Assembly (NCBI GenBank): GCA_015179045.1
Contig: WHUZ01000037.1
Coordinates: 124,001-188,000, forward strand
Direction: 5' to 3'
Source: Kalaharituber pfeilii
Lineage: Eukaryota > Ascomycota > Pezizomycetes > Pezizales > Pezizaceae
Length of the DNA stretch: 64,000 bases
A program made the translations under genes and the position numbers. The stretch's first letter is position 1; the number at the start of each line of letters is the position of its first letter. Below the pieces are notes generated by a model. It was not told the DNA's origin and did not search any database. It saw only the letters and a program-made list of their open reading frames with translations. This document shows positions 21,140-33,905 of the stretch, piece by piece.

Positions 21140-24100
21140 TCAGCGTATTCGTCCTTGTCGTAAACGTGCTTGTCCCCAATTCTTCCCCGACCCCATAATC
21201 CATCCAAATCCTCCTCTCCACGTCCCCTCCAGCCTATAATTCTTGCCACTCCCCCACCCACACCTCCTCTTCACCGCCTTCCAGCTCTCCACAATGCCCA
21301 AATACACCACCGCGCACCCGGCAACCACACCCCACTCCCACGAGATACCCATGTGATGGAATACCATCGTGTTGAACACCGGGATATAGATAACCGGGAA
21401 TGTAATCACGAACCCGCCGACCACGGCCCAGAACAAGAACCGATTATACCAAACGGCGTGGAACACCGCAAACGGACCCTGGTGCTTCGCAGGGTTAAGA
21501 TTGAACAGTGATCGAGAGAAATGCTTGACCTCCCACGCTGTCAGAAGTAGCAAAAACGATAGCACTGCGAATACCGTCGCGCGGGCCCTATACACGGTGT
21601 GGCACGGTTCCCAGAACTTTTCGTTACACTTCGCGCCAAGCTGTCCATCTCCAACGCCGTACACCACAATCATAAACGCACCAAGACACAGCACGCCCAT
21701 AACCACACCGTAAATCATCTTGTCGATTATTACCTCCCAGGTGAAGACACCAGCGCGTAGATCATGTGGCGGTCGGAGCATAATATCTGGCTGTGCCTCC
21801 TCAAGACCCAATCCCAAAGCCAAGAACGAAGATGTGATCATGTTCACCCACAAGATCTCCAGCGGCGATAGTGGGAACACGGATACTCCATGATTATCGC
21901 GGAATGCAAGGCCAATGAGAAGTAGAACCACTTGCGAGATGTTGGAGATGAGGAGGTGCATCAGAAACTTCTGGATGTTGTCAAACAGGCGACGGCCTTC
22001 TTCCACGGCGCGAACAATAGAGGCAAAGTTGTCGTCAGTCAAGACAAGGTCGCTAGCGTCTTTTGCAACATCACTTCCGTTCATACCCATTGCGATACCG
22101 ACGTCTGCGCGTTTCAATGCTGGAGAGTCGTTGACACCGTCGCCAGTCATGACACAGAAGGCACCTCGTCTATGAAGAGCCTCAACCATGCGGACCTTTG
22201 TAGATGGCGAACATCTTGCAATGACAAGAGGGAGCTGCGGCAGTTCATCAATCTCCTGATCCGACAAAGCGTCGAACTGGCCGGCGGTCATGACAATCGT
22301 AGAGGCAAGTGCGGCGGGGATAGCAGGAGTAAGAATGCCAACCTCGTGGGCTATGGCTGTAGCGGTTCTGATGTGGTCACCGGTCAACATGTGAACCTTG
22401 ACTCCAGCAATTTGACATTTCCGGACGGCGTCTTTTGTCTCCACTCGGGGGGGATCGTAAAGCCCAACAAGACCGATAAAATTGAGCCCCTGCTCAACGA
22501 CTGCGCGGTTGTTGGCGAGCGAAGGATCAGGTAAAGACTTGTGGGCAACGCAGAGAACTCGAAGACCTTCCCCAGCCATGCGCTCAATCAACCTCATGAT
22601 GTCGTCTTTTTGTTCTTCATCGAGGGTAAGGGTCGGTACAATGACCTCCCCGGCACCCTTTGTAAAAACATCAAGGCTTTTCCTACCCGCGCGCTGGTAA
22701 ACAACACTCATGCGCTTGACAGTAGAATCAAAAGGATGCTCCGCAACCAGCTTCCATGCCCCTGAGTTCAAGAGATCTTGCTTTCCATGACAAAACCTCA
22801 TGGCCAAAACCTGCAAAGAAATCTCCGTAGGCTCTCCGGTAGCAGACCACCCAATTTCGCCAAGTGTTTCCGCTGACGAATGGGATGATCTGTCACTCTT
22901 AGACACCGTAGCCAAGTTGCAAAGAGCAATGGCGTTAAGAAACATCTTCAATGGTGCAGATTTTCCAACAAATTCGCCGTCAACATCATTACCAGAACCT
23001 TCACTAAGCGAGTCTGAAGGTGTGAATTCCTTATGTCGTATTTTGCCACTGGTAGGATCGAGCGGATGAATTGCATCGTGGACAGTGATTAAGCCCAATC
23101 CGGGGATGTAGGCCTTCTTTGCAATCATCTTACCCTGAGTCAACGTACCAGTCTTGTCAGAGCAGATGTTGGTAACTCCGCCAACAGCTTCAAGCGCCTG
23201 AAGTTTTCGGACAATAACGTTACCACGAGCCATGGTCTTGGTGCCAACGGCCATCGTGATGGTAAGTACTGCAATGAGGGACTCTGGAATAACAGCAACC
23301 GCGACACAAATTCCGTAGATGAGAACTTCATTGTTGATTTGCCACTTGATAGAGAGTTAGCATGCATAATTGCAACCCAGGCAAGCATGGATAGAAGTGG
23401 AATACCTTGTTTGCGGAAAAGACGATTATAGCCAATAGGATGGCAAACAAAAAAAGAACAATTGCAAACTTGCTTAGCTTAACCTGAAGGGGCGTACCGA
23501 TTAAACCTAATATATTCTTCCCACCTTTTTTGAACCCTTGGCACCATCTTCGAAACCTGGAAACCTTTGCAATGGGACCCTCATTGCGAAGTAATGCAGC
23601 AATCATTCCAACCTCAGTGTTCATACCTGTCTTGACGACAATGCCAAGACCGCGACCTTTTGAGACAGTAGAAGAAGCGAATGCCATGTTGGTTCGGTCG
23701 CCCACACCAACAATGACATTATGCGGCAGAGTTAGCGAAGGTGACTTGATTGCGGGCAAACTTTCTCCAGTTAGGAGAGCCTCGTCAATCTCCAGATTCA
23801 TTCCGTCAAATAGACGGAGGTCAGCGGGGACAATGTCTCCAACGCTAATTTTCACGATGTCACCGACTACTAAATCTTCTGCTTTTTCGCGAACAAACTG
23901 CCCATTGTCGCGGACAACATTCGCGAGCGGCGCCGAGAGGGAGTGCAACGATTGCATAGTTTTTTCAGCGCGGTAGTCTTGGACAAACCCAACAATGATG
24001 TTGAGCAGAATGACGGCTGAGATCACGCCTCCCTCGATGAAGTCGGTGGTAGCGTAAGAGAGTGTCATTGCAATTACGAGAACCTGTAGTCAGGAGGTAA

Positions 24101-25334
24101 CCGATTCCACGGGGTCTTCAGTTAGAGAAAATCACCACTATGACGGTTTGGGTTTCACGTCTTCCCTAAGGAAATAGAACGAGGACGAAAAACGATGTGC
24201 ACGAAAAGAAAAGCAATGCAAATAGGTTTGGATTCTTCTTATTGATTTCCTTTCTAAAGGATGGCCTAGCTTTTGCCGGAGCCCAATACTTTGAAGGAAG
24301 ACCGTGACGATCTCAACACCAAATAAAACACCCATCACCATCCTACTCTTCTTACCGAGGATGCATGGCTACACTCGGGGGTACACCTCCGCTTTACCAT
24401 ACATCCGTTGCATACACCACCATCAATCACTTCTTGAGATAAGTCAGGACATGTTATAGCTTTGTTTTCCTGTTCAGTCAAGTAGTTATCGAGCCGATAC
24501 CGCATAAAACGTATCGGATAAATATTGCATGTATTCATTTGAACACAGCTGTCAGTAATCCCCGAAGAGGCAGGAGAATTGAAGCTTGATAGGATAATGG
24601 AAAAGGTGTGGTCGGCAAGTGCCACTCTCTCAACTGTGTGAGAGTACCTTCCTCCTTGCATGCAAACCATTGCCGGAAGTGCAAAAGTCGATCCAGTGAC
24701 TCCGAAACAAAGAAATTGGGTATCTTGCAGTGTATATAGGTAAAATCAAAATGAGAAATGAAAGATATCAACTCACCAAAGTAAGACTGTTTGATACCTG
24801 TCTTACCAGAACCCTCCACACCCCAACTCCTTCATCACCTTCCAATTTGTTAGGCCCATCCCTTGCCAGTCTGGCCTTAGCATCTTGAGTAGAAAGTCCA
24901 TCCTCGAGATCAACCCCGAGATACCTAGCTACCTCAAGGGGAGAGAAATAATGTGCGTCAACACCCTGGTAAGAGATATACTTTTCGCCGTAGTGTTGCT
25001 TAGAGAGAACAGCCGAAGCGCCAGCCGGGGAGTACTTGGACTGATCTGTAGCGTCGTCGTACGCAATCGGGCTGCTGGATGGAGCAGTACCGGATACAGT
25101 TTTCTCCTCCCGATCAAGGGACTGAGTCCCTTCCTGGGCAGAAGGAGCTGGAATAGGTGATCCTTGGCTAGAGGCGGCTTCGGGGCCACTCACAGGGCCT
25201 CCCTTGTGAACGCCAGCTGCAGCGGTAGAATCAATGCGTTCTCCAGTGTTGATAGGACTTGCACAGAGAGCCTGCGAAGGTCTAGGCTCGGGCGGCTCAT
25301 TCGCTTCGTCGGGAATCGGAGAAGTAGTGACCAT
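21140..25334 (-). CDS. ENA1: ENA-type Na+/K+-exporting P-type ATPase (type IID)
   Basis: Exports Na+ or K+ across the plasma membrane using ATP, for salt and alkaline tolerance. Exons on the minus strand: 24777-25334, 23406-24083 and 21140-23344, giving 1146 residues. Introns are 24084-24776 (693 bp, unusually long) and 23345-23405 (61 bp), both GT-AG. Visible motifs are the actuator TGES (about residues 291-294), VAVIPESL in TM4, the phosphorylation site DKTGTLTQGKM (D475), TKGAGE, MLTGDH, and the hinge TGDGVNDSPALKRADVGIAMG. The text around DKTG (RKLQALEAVGG, TQGKM) is that of fungal ENA pumps and not Ca2+ pumps. The N-terminal extension before the cation-ATPase N domain is about 100 residues, Ser/Pro-rich and longer than usual. 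The C-terminal TM bundle is complete, then a basic tail. Confidence 0.92.
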
Positions 25335-27923
25335 TCAATAACAGCGGAGGGGGATGAAAAAAGCTTCGAGTTGCGTCGAAAACGACAAGAGCAAAGAAGC
25401 GGTAAGATGGCACGAGATGAAAGCTGGACAAGCAGTAAGATGTCAGGAGATCAGACGAGAGGCGGTAAGCGGGGGGGGTAGACAGGCTACCAGACAGACA
25501 GACGTGGGGGAATTCCGCGCGGGAGGGTGTGGAGGTGGGGGGGGAGGGAGAAGGGGCAGAACAGGCGGAGGGGATTGGGGTGGGTGCTCGGCTTTTATGC
25601 GTCGGTAGCAGGCGGGGGGGCGGGGGCGGAGGGCGCAGAGTATGTAAGCATGTCGGTGTGCGAAGCGTGCCCTCCCCCCTCCTCCGGGGAGGTGAAGAAG
25701 ACACGGTGTTGGGTGTTGAGACACAGCCCATCGTCGCGCATCTGGACAAAGCTGCTAGGGCAGCAGCAAACGCCGCCGCGTCCGCTTGCAGGCGCCCCCA
25801 GCAGCAGCAGCTGGACGCGCAGCCAATCAGGCCGCCCGCAGCAGCAGCTGGTGGTCCTGGCTGATGGGCGCCGTAGTGCGTCTTGGCTGCCCCCGCCCCC
25901 CACCCCCTCCCCAGCGCACACTGCCGCCTCGCCGTGGCTCCCGTCACGGCCAGCTCTCTCTGACATGCTCAGGGCGCCGACCTCCCCCCGTGCCTTGGTA
26001 ACGAGACTACCCCGTGCCCCTCTGCAGCGTCCTGGTGGCGGAGACAGGATGACTAATGTGAAAGAAACCGGAGTTGGGACTCTGAAGAGATGACGACTTG
26101 CCGGTGTGCACGATGCCGCTGGCAGCGATGCGCGCTGCACTGGCAATCTATCATATTGGCTGCACGCATACGCGGCGTGAAGGCGTGAAACAGGAATTGC
26201 CAATTCTAGAAGGGCATGATATGTGCTTGTGCAAGCAAACAGTCGGATTGGCAGCAGCACGTACAATACCGGACATGTACAACGACATCACTGATAGGCG
26301 TGCCCAGCCTCCCGTGACCCCGGCTGCCCCCGATCACTGGCTAAATGGGTGGACACGTGCCCTCTCCATATTGAAGCAACCCCCGTACTGTGACCCATAC
26401 TCTTTGATAGGGTCGCACCTTATCACGACCCTGGAATGCTGGGCTGGACGGCAGGTCGCTGTCGCAGGATCCCCGCCCCCAAAAAGGCATAAGCTTTGCG
26501 GAGGCGGAGCCCGCCTTCCAGCCCACCACACCCCCCTCCCGCAGGGGTTAACTGGCGAGCTTGCGCCATCGGAAAACTGTATCTTCTTCTCACTGCACAA
26601 GAATGGACGAAGCAAAAAGGTTGTTGAATCCCCGTTACAGAAAGACAATTTACATCCTTCATCTCTCGAGATTGCTTCAACTATACCCGATGCAAAAATC
26701 CGTACATAAATCCATCGGATATGGCTTGTTCAGTAGCAATACCTCCCCCACCAATGCTCGTCGTCCTTTCGCCCCACGTTCGCCCTACACCGCTCACGAT
26801 ACCCATGTTCGGGGGCTTCTGCACTCGCCGCCCCCACCGGGTGTTACAGGAAGCAACACAATGTGCCGTTAACCACCTGGCGTGCGGGAACATTTCCCCA
26901 CTTCTACCATCCTGCAGACATCGCAAACAACAGTCAACTTTCTGTCTGCCGGGGACTAGAACGTCCGATCATTCTACCATATTTGTCACATGCCCCGATA
27001 CTCTAATTTAACAAAGCAACTGCTTATTGCCAATTAGGAGCATTAGGACTTACCTTCTAATGGATTGACAAGATCTTGATCCCCGCACACCGATTGACCT
27101 CCAAAGTCGTGGCATCCTACAGGCTTTCCGGCGAATTGATAAACAGTCGATCATTGCTTTTACTCCACCAGTAAAACAAAAGTGGTTCGGGGCTTAATCT
27201 AGTATAGGAAGTGAGATTTTGAAACTGCAAGGGTCCAGGTTGTCCATACTTTACCTTTTACTCTTTGTTTGTAATGGTTTCATGCTGTCATCTTTACTCA
27301 TTATGCACGGTGCATCTAGATTCTTGCGGGTTTGTTGCTTTTTGAGGCGAACTGCACCACACCAGCTGAACTGTACTTGTGTATGGATGATAGGAAACTT
27401 TCGATCGGACGATTTGGGATTAGCGAGAGGTACCAGTTTGTCGTTACCCTCAGGACCCCTTTCAGGCTTTTAATGAGCTAGTGGATTGCTAAACCAGCTT
27501 GGGAGGTAACTAGTCAAACAAGGTAATACCACTACTACCTCGTCGTTGGACCTCCAAAGTTCTTTGTCTGGAGCACGCTACCACCCAACAAACAAAGAAT
27601 AACGGACACGGAGTTTGTACCCAAGTGTTTCCAAGATTACCATACAGTCTCAGAACTCTAGGACAATCATGGCCAACCGCAATAAGGGATTGCTATAAAA
27701 AGGTTCGCAGCTTGGTTTTTGGTCATTTACAATCAACAATAGTTTTTCGATTTGATAATATCCGCTTTTTCACTACATAATTCATCATAATCTTCTAATT
27801 TTTCTTCTGTGCTGTGCACAGACAACAAAGGGGAAAAAAGAAGACTTTGTTCGTCATTTGCTATTACCAAACTACGATTTTCTAATTGTAATAGAATACA
27901 TACATAATACTAATCTCCTAATC
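25335..27923. other. Intergenic region, upstream of both ENA ATPase and the Fig1-like gene
   Basis: The two flanking genes diverge, so this 2.6 kb serves as 5' region for both. About 25440-26060 is very GC-rich, with G and C runs and CAG-type trinucleotides near 25795-25850, which makes many spurious long frames on both strands. From about 27000 the sequence becomes AT-rich towards the Fig1-like start. No gene is recognised. Confidence 0.5.
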
Positions 27924-29373
27924 ATGTTCTGCTTCCGACAAAGCCGTCAGCGATTGGCTGTTCATTCGTTTCTTTTCCTGGCGTTTCTGATGGCCGGTAC
28001 GTATACCCAACTCAAGTTGTCTTGAGTATAGCCCTCTTATCTTCTATTCATTATACTCACATGGCTACAATATAGTATTCCTGTTATCTGGAGTAACGGC
28101 GCCAGCGACTGCCGTCCGTGGAATCTACATACTCAAACTACACTACACCACACCTCCAACCATAGGTAGTGATGTTGATGAGGACAGTTCCAACAACCCT
28201 TCTCCTAAGCCTCCTTTTACAGTTGGTCTACCACAAGCCATACCAAAGGTCGACCCAATTCCCCGCTCTACGACATCTGTGAGACGTTTACCGTATGATG
28301 TTAGTACCAAGACTATCAGGGCTCGCGCTGCACTTCCCACGGAGCTAACCATAGGAGGAAATCCCGATCCTCCAATTTACCGCATCACAAACATTGAGAT
28401 AGACGTTCAAAAATCTAGAATCCAGCCTCGTGAACCAGCAGATGAGAAGGGAGAAGACCACGATACGGACGATATCGACCACAACATTTTGTCCCTTAAT
28501 GACGTGAACCTTGATGTATATTTCGGCTACTATGGCTTCTGTATTGGCGGAAAGACAACGGACGTCCGGTGCATGAACAAAAGGCCTAGTTCCGTTGATG
28601 AGCTCAAGACCACGCTTTTCGGAGTGTATGATAAAGGCGGTGCAGTCAACAGCACCCTCACCCAGAAAGACGACCCGCAGAACCTTCTTTCCCTCGGCTT
28701 AGCCTTGCAAGCCGCCCTCTCCCCTGTCCCCCTCATCATCTCCGTGATCGCAATCGGTTCCGCATTGCTTGTCTCCATATATATTTCACTTTCCTCCCTG
28801 GGAAGCTACGCAGGCATCGGCAGTAACGTGTTTGCAGATAAACTGACACTATTCATCAGCATCATAGGTTTCCTCCACCTGCTCATCGCCGTGACCTTCC
28901 TCAAAGTCGCGGGCGACATCGCGGATAGCATCCTCAACGGTTCCAACGGCAGCGACGGCAGCGACGGCAGCGACGGCAACGACGACGGGTTCCTTGTCGA
29001 GGTTGCGGGGGTGAAAGCGACGCCTGGGTACCATGCATTGAGGATCGGGAGTGCAGGGTTGGTAATGGTGGGGATTGTCATTGTGATGTTGGGGTGGGGG
29101 CTGGGGTTTGAGAGAAGGGAGAGAGAGGAGAGAGAGGGGGAGGGCGAGGGAGGGTTGTTGAGAAGTCCGGTAGGGTGGGCGATAGGGAAGGTGTTGGGGA
29201 GAAGGGGAAGGGACGACGGGCCGGCGTGGAAGGCCAGTATTAGCAGGCCGATGCCGGTGTTTGAGGGGGTTGGAAGCTCTGGAAAGTTGGCACAGGGAGG
29301 GCATTATGTAGCGGGAATGGGGCCGCCGCAAGTGCCGGTTGGGAGTAGTAGGCCTTTTATGCCGTATGTTTAG
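27924..29373 (+). CDS. Four-TM membrane protein, Fig1/SUR7-like
   Basis: Exons 27924-27996 and 28076-29373 with a 79-bp GT-AG intron, giving 456 residues. An N-terminal hydrophobic segment is followed by a large extracytoplasmic region with YYGFC at about 176-180 and a second Cys at about 190. This GFC-x(n)-C pattern is typical of claudin-like fungal Fig1 and SUR7/PalI proteins. Three further TM segments lie at about 240-262, 280-302 and 347-369. The loop between TM3 and TM4 carries NGSDGSDGSDGN, encoded by a short 9-bp repeat. The cytoplasmic tail is Arg/Glu-rich. Fig1 proteins work in Ca2+ influx and membrane fusion during mating; SUR7 proteins organise plasma-membrane eisosome domains. Which one applies is not settled by sequence alone. 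Confidence 0.65.
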
Positions 29374-32300
29374 AGACATGGACTAACGAGTAGGGATTCC
29401 GTGAAGCAAGAAATTGCGGTTTGAGAGCGGAAAGTTCCAAATCATGCTAATTAATACATAGTTCTTGGCGCCCTAGGTACTTGAACTAAGGCCGGAATTT
29501 GGCAGCTGGTAGATTGATACTAACGAACAATTTTTCTCTCCTTGATATATATGTTTATCTAGTACATATCTCTGTGCTGTCAATTTGTAGGCAAAACAAA
29601 GGAAGCTGACGGTAGTGAAACGTTTCTTGTAGCTTTTTAGGTTTTGCTATGTTGAATATGAACATGATGTGGGATACAGGATCTGACGATGAGGGTAATG
29701 ATATGAGGACTGATTTTCACATGTAGTTCGGATATGAATTTTCGTACATATCCAGATATTCTGAAGTGATAGAAATTATGTAGATCCGTCAATTACTCTT
29801 ACATACATAGGAAAGAATCTAATCGTTGGGCGCAGTTGCCATAGGGGAATTTCCAAGATACAAGGTCCCCTCGGGAATGCCAATCTTGGTGTGGGGGGAT
29901 CCGATATGTTGTGTACCAGATTGATACTAGTAAGAAGTGGATAGGGGTCGGTGTACATGTGTGTTTTGTACGTGTACATTTGAGGACTGGTAGGCGGCAA
30001 ATATGCGAGGTATCATACATATTAAAAAAAAAGAAGCTGGGATTGTCAGATTTTGACATTCAATTCTTGTAACTGTAACGTTTTGAAAAGAGTTCGTTAG
30101 TCAAAGGCAAACGTAGAAGGTTACTAAATTTTATGTTTACTACAAACTGCTTTGTTTGTTTTGAGAAAGTATAAAGGTTTCTATACTTGCGGTTCTGGAT
30201 ATATGTAGGTAGGTAGGTATAATTTGGATCGTAGGATGTAGTTAGGTAGGCACGTCGTGATTTGTTTACTTACATATGTAACTGCTTGCGGCTATTTGCG
30301 TTGCTAGATGTGGAGTCTGAAATAAAATAGCATTGTTGGCATTTGATAATAGCCGGTACGCACACAATCGAGATGGGGCTACGAAAGAAGAGTTTCGGCA
30401 AAACATGTCAAAACACACAAACTCCCTTTTCTTTGCGTCATATTCCGCTGCCCCACCCAACCACCCCATATTGCTAAGGTTTCAGCGCACGTAGGTTGAA
30501 AAATGACGTACTACCCCCGAGTCACGCCTGCGAAAACGCCCCCTCCAAACTCGGATAACGCGGGACCCGAGCCGGGTCGGGGTTGTCGGCGGCAATAAGT
30601 TATTGTATCATTTATATTATTGCTTCAGGGTATGAAAAAAACTTGGAATTGGAGGGGATGAACGGGGCAGGTGGAGGGTTTGGTGGTGAGAATTTGCATG
30701 TTGTTGACGTAGAGTTGGGTGCTGGAGGATGGGAAATCTTGGGGGCTCGAGGAAGAAATGTTGGCGATGAAATACTTTTTCTGGAAAGTTGTGTCAATCT
30801 GGGGTGGAAATTCGATTCTGAGTACCTGATTCGTGTGTATGTGTGTGTGTGGGGGCAAGTTAAGATATATCGGAGTGGAAGCTTTGGGTATGTGGTTTCG
30901 TGGGCTGGGTTGTGCTGATGATGCATTGAGATGCTCACGTGACGCTAATAACGATCTTTTTACAGCAAGACAGAGTTCAAGAACCTTTAGCTATGTCATC
31001 TGAGGCGCGGTCTTTTGTCACCATGATTTGGATTCGCTGATTCGGGGCAATTAACATATATCGGGAGTAGAAGGATATGCATACGTTGGGAGGTTTAGGA
31101 GTGCTGACGCGTTGCTCACGTGACTCCATGGGCTGAAGGATGACGATCATTTTTTACAGCAAATAGAGTTCCAGGATCTTATGTCATCTTTCTGGAGTGG
31201 TGTCTTGTCCTCATGATATTAAATTCTTTCGTTATATAGGCATGCTAGCACTAGGAAGTTGATGTGTGTTTAAACGCAGGTCTATAAATGCCAGTTTGGG
31301 GGATTGTAGAGGCCTGCACGATACGTACATACGTTGAGGTTGCAATTGATAGAAGCTACACGATAAGCCCGGGTGTTAATCTGTCCAATCAAGGGAAACT
31401 TCTGTTCTCGGGATACAGCTACTATTGGAGCACGCATCTTGCAATAAATGTACAGAGGGAATAATTCATGTTGGAGAAGCATGTGAAGGGCGTGCGGTAG
31501 ATAAGCCCCAGCTTGCAATTGGTTTATCATGACCACAGTACTTGTCACTGCCAGCCTAGCCCTTATCCAAAGTCTCAACTCAGCTGCTTTGCGGTCATAT
31601 TGTAGCCTACCTGATAGCGAGGGCTCGGTACGTTGCAATGCCGCTTGGTATTGGACGAGACTAAAATCCTCAGCTGCTTGGCTTATGATAGTACCGATTA
31701 TATGAGCGACTTTAATCAGTTCTGGGAACGAGAACGGTGGGTTGGTCTAATGGCTGCAATCCAATCAATCGTTTTCCTCATTCCAGTAATCAATCGCCGC
31801 AAAACCACTCTCAGAGTATCCGGGTTATTATGGGAGAAAATAAGAATAGCGGTAAAGAGGGAGAGCAAGAAAAGGAATGTGCCCAGTCAAGCGGGCGCCC
31901 ACTAAAAGTTGTAGACACTCTGGGCACGAGTATGATACAAGGAATGTTGAGTCACGGCGCCAGCAAGGTCCAACCAAACTGGCAAAATTGCCTGCCAGAG
32001 CATGTTTCGTATGGCTGACACTCAACAACGACTAGTGACAAGTAGGAATCTAAGATCGATATGGGGAGCCGCTGTAGCGGGATCGCCGGAATTTGTTGGG
32101 ACGCCTGAAGCACGGTCCACAGCCCCTGGTTGAAGTAGGGTATCAATTGGTTCCAAGAAGATGTGAAGGGGCCCGGACACGTCTGGAGCCCTATGTGCAT
32201 GTACGCGAGACCTGCAGAGAGGGAAATTTCAATTCTTATCGGGAGTGAGGATATCTGGGGGAGGGGTAAAAATAAAAGGGCATGAGATCTATGCGAACAC

Positions 32301-33905
32301 AGTGGGGGAGGGTCGGAGTTATCTTATCGCACAGGTTCGGCATGTTTGGAGTGACAGCTTCGACGCGTGTTGGGATTGGCACAAATGCAGTAATAATGGA
32401 ATTGGAATTGAAGTCACGATGATTGAAGAGGAAAGAGAAGCATTTCGTAACTCGTTGCGTGCTATGGCGAGTTTCAAACGTGTCTGAAACTAATGGTCCA
32501 CAGGTTAAGTGCGTGTCATATCGAGATTTCGTTTACCTTTTATCGAATGCAACAACACAAGTGTCAACCGCGCTAAATTGCCTCACGCTCAACAAAAAGA
32601 AAGTCGACTGCCTAAGAAGGCAACCGCAAGTTGCGGGCGCTATGCCACAATGAGCTAATTGACAACATCGGCCCGTCATCTTTTTTCTCTCTGGACGCAA
32701 CTTTGATCCCAACATTTTCAATTTGGCGCCGTTGCTCTGGGCGGATAAGCACGACGCGTATTGGAAGCATGTAAGGAGCCAATTGAAGCGCGGTTAATTG
32801 AACGAAACGGAATTACATTGCTGTGAGGCCAATTGAAAAGTATACCTAGGCATCAGAAGCATATTTTCATGTGGTCATTGCTTCGACTTGTGAATACGGG
32901 GCTGAGACTGGTTAAAAGTGGTTGCTAACTGGTATCTTCATGTTCTGATTGTATAGCTCCGGGGGCTGGACCTCGGAAAGGGCATTAAATATGTTTTGGA
33001 CAAACGTAGCGGGGATGGCACTCATTGACCCGAACAGTATGGGGAGCAGGCGTGTCCCAACGCGGCAAATCTACCATCCAGGATTGAGTCTTGGAGGATG
33101 AGCACTCAATGATGTTCGTCCATGCTACTACAGATCTAGCAAGACTAAGAGGAGAGGAAATAAAGTTTGGATATTGCAGCGGCGGACGACTACGTGGGGG
33201 ATATTGTTACTTTTTCTGTTTGTGGAGGAATGTACTTGCAACATTCTTGTTCATACAAAGTAATGATCGGGACTGTTGTGTGTTGAAGCCTGGGGTTCAA
33301 CAATATTCAATTGCAGTTGTTCATAGCGCTCTGCTTGATGCAGCAGGCTTAATCTATCTATAATCGGTCGATATTGACCCCCCTAGAGACATTTGAAGAG
33401 ACATTGATTGCAGGATTCCGCTTCTTTCAGCTCGTGTTGATACTACCGCTCGCGGAGGCCAGTATTTACTCCCCTCTGGCACCCTCACACTGAATTCGTC
33501 CCCCTCGTCCGCACCCCTCGCCCTCGCCCTAATTAGCTCTCCTCTCCCCCCTTCATACGCTGCAGTGAAGCTTCCACGGTAGTTTTTTTCTCTATATTTT
33601 TCCAGCTAGTTTGGAGCCTTCCCACACCCCGGAGGTCCTTCCTGCTTGATTCCTTGCGGGAGAATAGACTTGCATCGCTGGGCCCTAGTACTTGCCTCGG
33701 CACTGCCATAGGTGTCTAAAGTATATAGGCTCCAATTGACCATCGTCTTAGAGTCTCCCCACAATACATCACTCATACACCTCACCCTCCACTGCAATAC
33801 CACACAGCAGCAGTAGGAGCAGCGGCATCAGCATCAGCAGCAATAGCAGTAGCAGTGTTAGTATCAGCAGCAGTTGCAGAAACAACAGGAAGAGCAGCAG
33901 CAATA
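29374..33905. other. Long intergenic region, no gene recognised
   Basis: This 4.5 kb separates the Fig1-like and elongase genes. Open frames reach about 110 codons (for example minus-strand 31282-31638) but lack ATG context, splice structure or known motifs. A locally duplicated block is listed separately at 30860-31218. A GC-rich patch at about 30520-30600 resembles a promoter but has no matching gene. The last 100 bp before the elongase are CAG-rich, probably its 5' untranslated region. Confidence 0.45.
30860..31218. repeat. Local tandem duplication, about 188-bp period, each with CACGTGAC
   Basis: Unit a (about 30860-31027) and unit b (about 31048-31218) share TATATCGG, GCTCACGTGAC, a TTTTTACAGCAA block, AGAGTTC and TATGTCATCT in the same order. 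Each has one CACGTG palindrome, the core binding site of bHLH regulators. The units are diverged but colinear. Function is unknown; the nearest genes are 1.5 kb and 2.7 kb away. Confidence 0.6.

Noticed and set aside
21140..25334. Ca2+-pump (SERCA or PMR1) assignment for the P-type ATPase
   Set aside because: The text flanking DKTG (LEAVGGVTNIC before, TQGKM after) follows ENA pumps.
25440..26270. Several long open frames on both strands
   Set aside because: They mirror each other in a GC-rich, Pro/Ala/Gly-coding stretch with no domain or splice structure, so they reflect base composition.
30583..30918. 111-codon plus-strand frame
   Set aside because: Has no ATG at its start, low-complexity Gly content, and no partner exon.
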